DNA from: Icerya purchasi
Lineage: Eukaryota; Arthropoda; Insecta; Hemiptera; Monophlebidae
Direction: 5' to 3'
NCBI GenBank assembly: GCA_039619475.1
Contig: CM077116.1
Location: forward strand, 252,450,440-252,514,439
Length of the DNA: 64,000 bases
Of this stretch, positions 61,453-64,000 are shown in pieces; position 1 is the first letter of the stretch; the number at the start of each line of letters is the position of its first letter. The notes under the pieces are model-generated. The model worked only from the letters and a program-made list of their open reading frames with translations. It was not told the origin of the DNA and searched no databases. A program made the position numbers and the translations under genes.

Positions 61453-64000
61453 AAAGAGAATATATTCTTATTTTTTTTTTTTTTTTTTATATATGTACTT
61501 TACAAAGATACTCTAAAACGATTATTTCTTTCGCGGTAATAATATTATCATTTCACCAAACGATATCGCGCTATTAATAATTTTTACGAATTTAGTACAG
61601 CTCAAATCTGAAGATCCTAGGAAACAATGCCTACTCTACGGCATCCACATATAATCAAGTATTATACCATATGGGACACAATGGACAAAAGGTTTACGTA
61701 CATCAGTATTAATACGTACACGTAAGAAAACCATAATAGACAATATTATAATTTATTAGTCGGATTTTTGATTCGCCGCGTTGTAACTGTTATATATCCT
61801 AAATTAATCTCGGTCTATTGGTGAAAAACGTATCTCTTAACTCTTTTAGTTTTGAGAAAAATTACAATTCTGTTTTTAGATATATATATGTTATATATGT
61901 ATAAGACAACCCCGGCAATGATGTTTAGTGGTTCTCCGACTCTATAGACTTTTTAGTGTAATAAAATAATCGCGATAACGAGGAAAAATTATGCCCCGTT
62001 TTTCAAACGGATAATTAAAATCGTTCGGTGGAGTATTTTAAATTTATTAAATTTTTAACGTATGTTTGCCGAGTCTGTTATATTTTCCGCTTCATGTTGT
62101 TTTATCCTAAATTACGTTGACATAGAGAAAATGGATAATTTTAATATTAACAACGTACGTCGTCTATATGTTTCAAACGATATAGATAATTAAATTTTTT
62201 TTTCGGAAAATACGAGTATTTTTATTTTTAATGCAATTTGCTTTACCAAATATTTACCGTACACTAAGGTGAAAAGTCAGAAGGATATACATAGATATAA
62301 GCATTATATTATATTGTTATAAATAGAGAAACTATAAGTATATATTGCACTGCGAACACACACACTAACATACGCATAACATACACATGTACCCAACGAA
62401 CATTAATTAATCAATTTTCCTCGTATTATTAATTGTAAATTACACTGCATTATGTATGTATATACTGGTATTTATTTGTTTTTCGGAACACTTTACCATC
62501 GGTACTTAAATATTCTCGGATAATAATACCAAATGGTTGCCTGAGAGATAGATTGTATTTCGATATTACGAAGAACACTGCTCGAATTTAAGGTATTTTA
62601 GTGGCGGCAATAATGTTCTAGAAAAGCACGCGAATGGGGTTGCCTAAAACCGGATATATTTCAATATAAGCGAGAACAGCGAGTCTATATACTGTTTATT
62701 CTGCAGATAGCGAACGTCTGCGAGAAGTATGTGAGAAGAGTTTTTCTTTCGTATTATCCATTAAAAGGGCCTGTAATAGAAGATTTATTAAAAGTGAATT
62801 CGATCCGTATTATCAGTCAACATTTAAAAGTCTTACGTTTCCAATGTTTTTTTACACTTTTTTTTTTTTTTTTATTGTTTTATTTTTTAATTTGTCGTTA
62901 TTTATAATGGATTTTCAGACGTTAACCTCAACAACAGTCGGGGTGTCGAATTCGAATTGATGATTCTCAAGCTTTTGACTTATCAAGCATGCTGACCGTT
63001 TTTAATTAAACGCTTTTAGCATATTTGAAGTATTTAGGTGGGGGTTATAGCGGATTTAAAAAAAAAAAAACAACAAAACAAACGGAAGTATAATATGTAT
63101 ATATTTAGTCACTTTTTATTACATTCGAAATTTCTTGTCAGAATTATTCCTTTAGAATGGTGTTAGTTGCTTTCGAGTAAATTGTTATTTATTGCGCCGA
63201 GCAATATATAGGTTAATTTCTAAATGCAGCGCCCGTTAATGATTCAGTATTCTATCGTTAATTTTGTGCGACGGCTATAAAGCTAAATTTAAAAGCGAAT
63301 TTATTATCCGCTCGAGTGGCTTAAACTTTTATACGTTTCGTTTCGCTACCATAAGTAGCGTAACCTTGACAAACGATTTGGAATTTGTTCTTTGTAAGAA
63401 TTTTCTCGAACGATGGAAAGAACAAGTTACCGATGTTATTTATACATTAACATGCACGCGCAACAGAAATACAATATCTCATAGGACCGACAAGCAACCC
63501 GTTAAAAGCATCGACTTTTCAAGTGAAACAAATTTTTCAGTTTTGCGAGCAACCTGAGTGATAAATTCTACAAATAACAAACAGAACTCTACTTAATTCC
63601 AGCTGCATTTTTATTCTATGCCTTTATCTTCCGGAAACGTTTAAACGCTACCAATAGTTGTAAATTTATCCTTCCAAATTGGACTTGCAAGTAGAAATAA
63701 ACGGACAAACTTTTTCTCCCATTGGTATATCGATTTTCTTTTTTAAGTAGATTTGGACAATTGACATAATTCGAATTGCGTTTCTCCTTTTTTTTCCTTT
63801 TTCTAACAAAGAATAACTGACGTCAATTAAAATTTCCAAATTTTCATTTTTTTTTTTTTTTTTTTTTTTTTTGAAAGGCATTTCTAATAAAATTCTTAAA
63901 AATTCACTGTTAAATTTAAAATTAGGTCAACCTGTTGTTTTGCCAGTACGCCATTTTGGAATTTTGAAGTGTGAACTCCTTACTTCTCTTGTGTTGCAGC
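61453..64000. other. AT-rich DNA, no supported gene
   Basis: Contains poly(T) and poly(A) runs (about 61471-61488, 62858-62874, 63059-63070, 63847-63872). The longest frame, 97 codons at 63264-63557, has no recognised domain. The last bases (TCTTGTGTTGCAG before 64000) look like a 3' splice acceptor, but no exon can be tested. Confidence 0.35.

Noticed and set aside
63264..63557. 97-codon frame as a host exon
   Set aside because: No recognisable domain, and splice sites cannot be assigned with confidence.

Overview
This is AT-rich eukaryotic nuclear DNA, most likely from an insect or another arthropod. The evidence is the mix of mobile-element families (RTE-, Jockey/CR1- and I/R1-like LINE remnants, a Gypsy-type LTR element, an animal-type Helitron, mariner and hAT debris), abundant (TA)n, (CA)n and poly(A/T) tracts, and the lack of compact gene structure. 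I recognise no host protein-coding gene, rRNA or functional tRNA. The species cannot be fixed from the sequence alone. Essentially all recognisable coding sequence is mobile-element derived and most of it is broken. Layout: 0.16-4.6 kb is a Gypsy-type LTR retrotransposon derivative. It has a fully open 583-codon frame joining a Gag-like coiled coil directly to a complete integrase, with no protease, reverse transcriptase or RNase H between them. It is followed by a 3' region with a diverged tandem duplication, a polypurine tract, an LTR of about 570 bp and, right after the LTR, a tRNA-Lys-type primer binding site. 6.4-8.4 kb holds RTE-type LINE remnants on the minus strand, one ending in an inverted duplication of its own 5' end. 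12.0-14.0 kb has a CR1/Jockey-type tail, a broken PIF1-like helicase piece and an 82-bp tandem duplication. 14.2-15.0 kb is another RTE-type remnant, and 20.5-21.1 kb is a mariner transposase remnant. 24.7-25.7 kb is a near-palindromic foldback element. 25.8-27.5 kb is a minus-strand LINE that abuts a terminal-inverted-repeat element (27.5-28.4 kb), which has a short second copy at 43.9-44.15 kb. 29.5-30.35 kb is a hAT remnant. 37.5-41.7 kb is a minus-strand autonomous-type Helitron with a recognisable 5' terminus, truncated in its helicase by a microsatellite. 41.8-43.0 kb is the 3' end of a LINE with a triplicated 3' UTR block. 43.24-44.93 kb is a long inverted-repeat element containing a tRNA-like piece and the small TIR copy. 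47.4-48.1 kb is an RTE pseudogene, and 48.58-48.86 kb is a 10-bp-unit array with a higher-order pattern. 51.7-52.2, 54.3-56.06 and 56.1-56.7 kb are three further LINE remnants. 59.69-61.45 kb is a non-autonomous Helitron with precise ends, carrying a nested hAT-type MITE with a perfect 8-bp target duplication. The rest is AT-rich DNA with no supported feature. The parts do not form a pathway; they are layers of insertion and decay. The most unusual items are the intact Gag-coiled-coil/integrase frame among wreckage, the two long foldback elements, the nested Helitron/hAT structure, and the repeated placement of (TA)n tracts at element boundaries.
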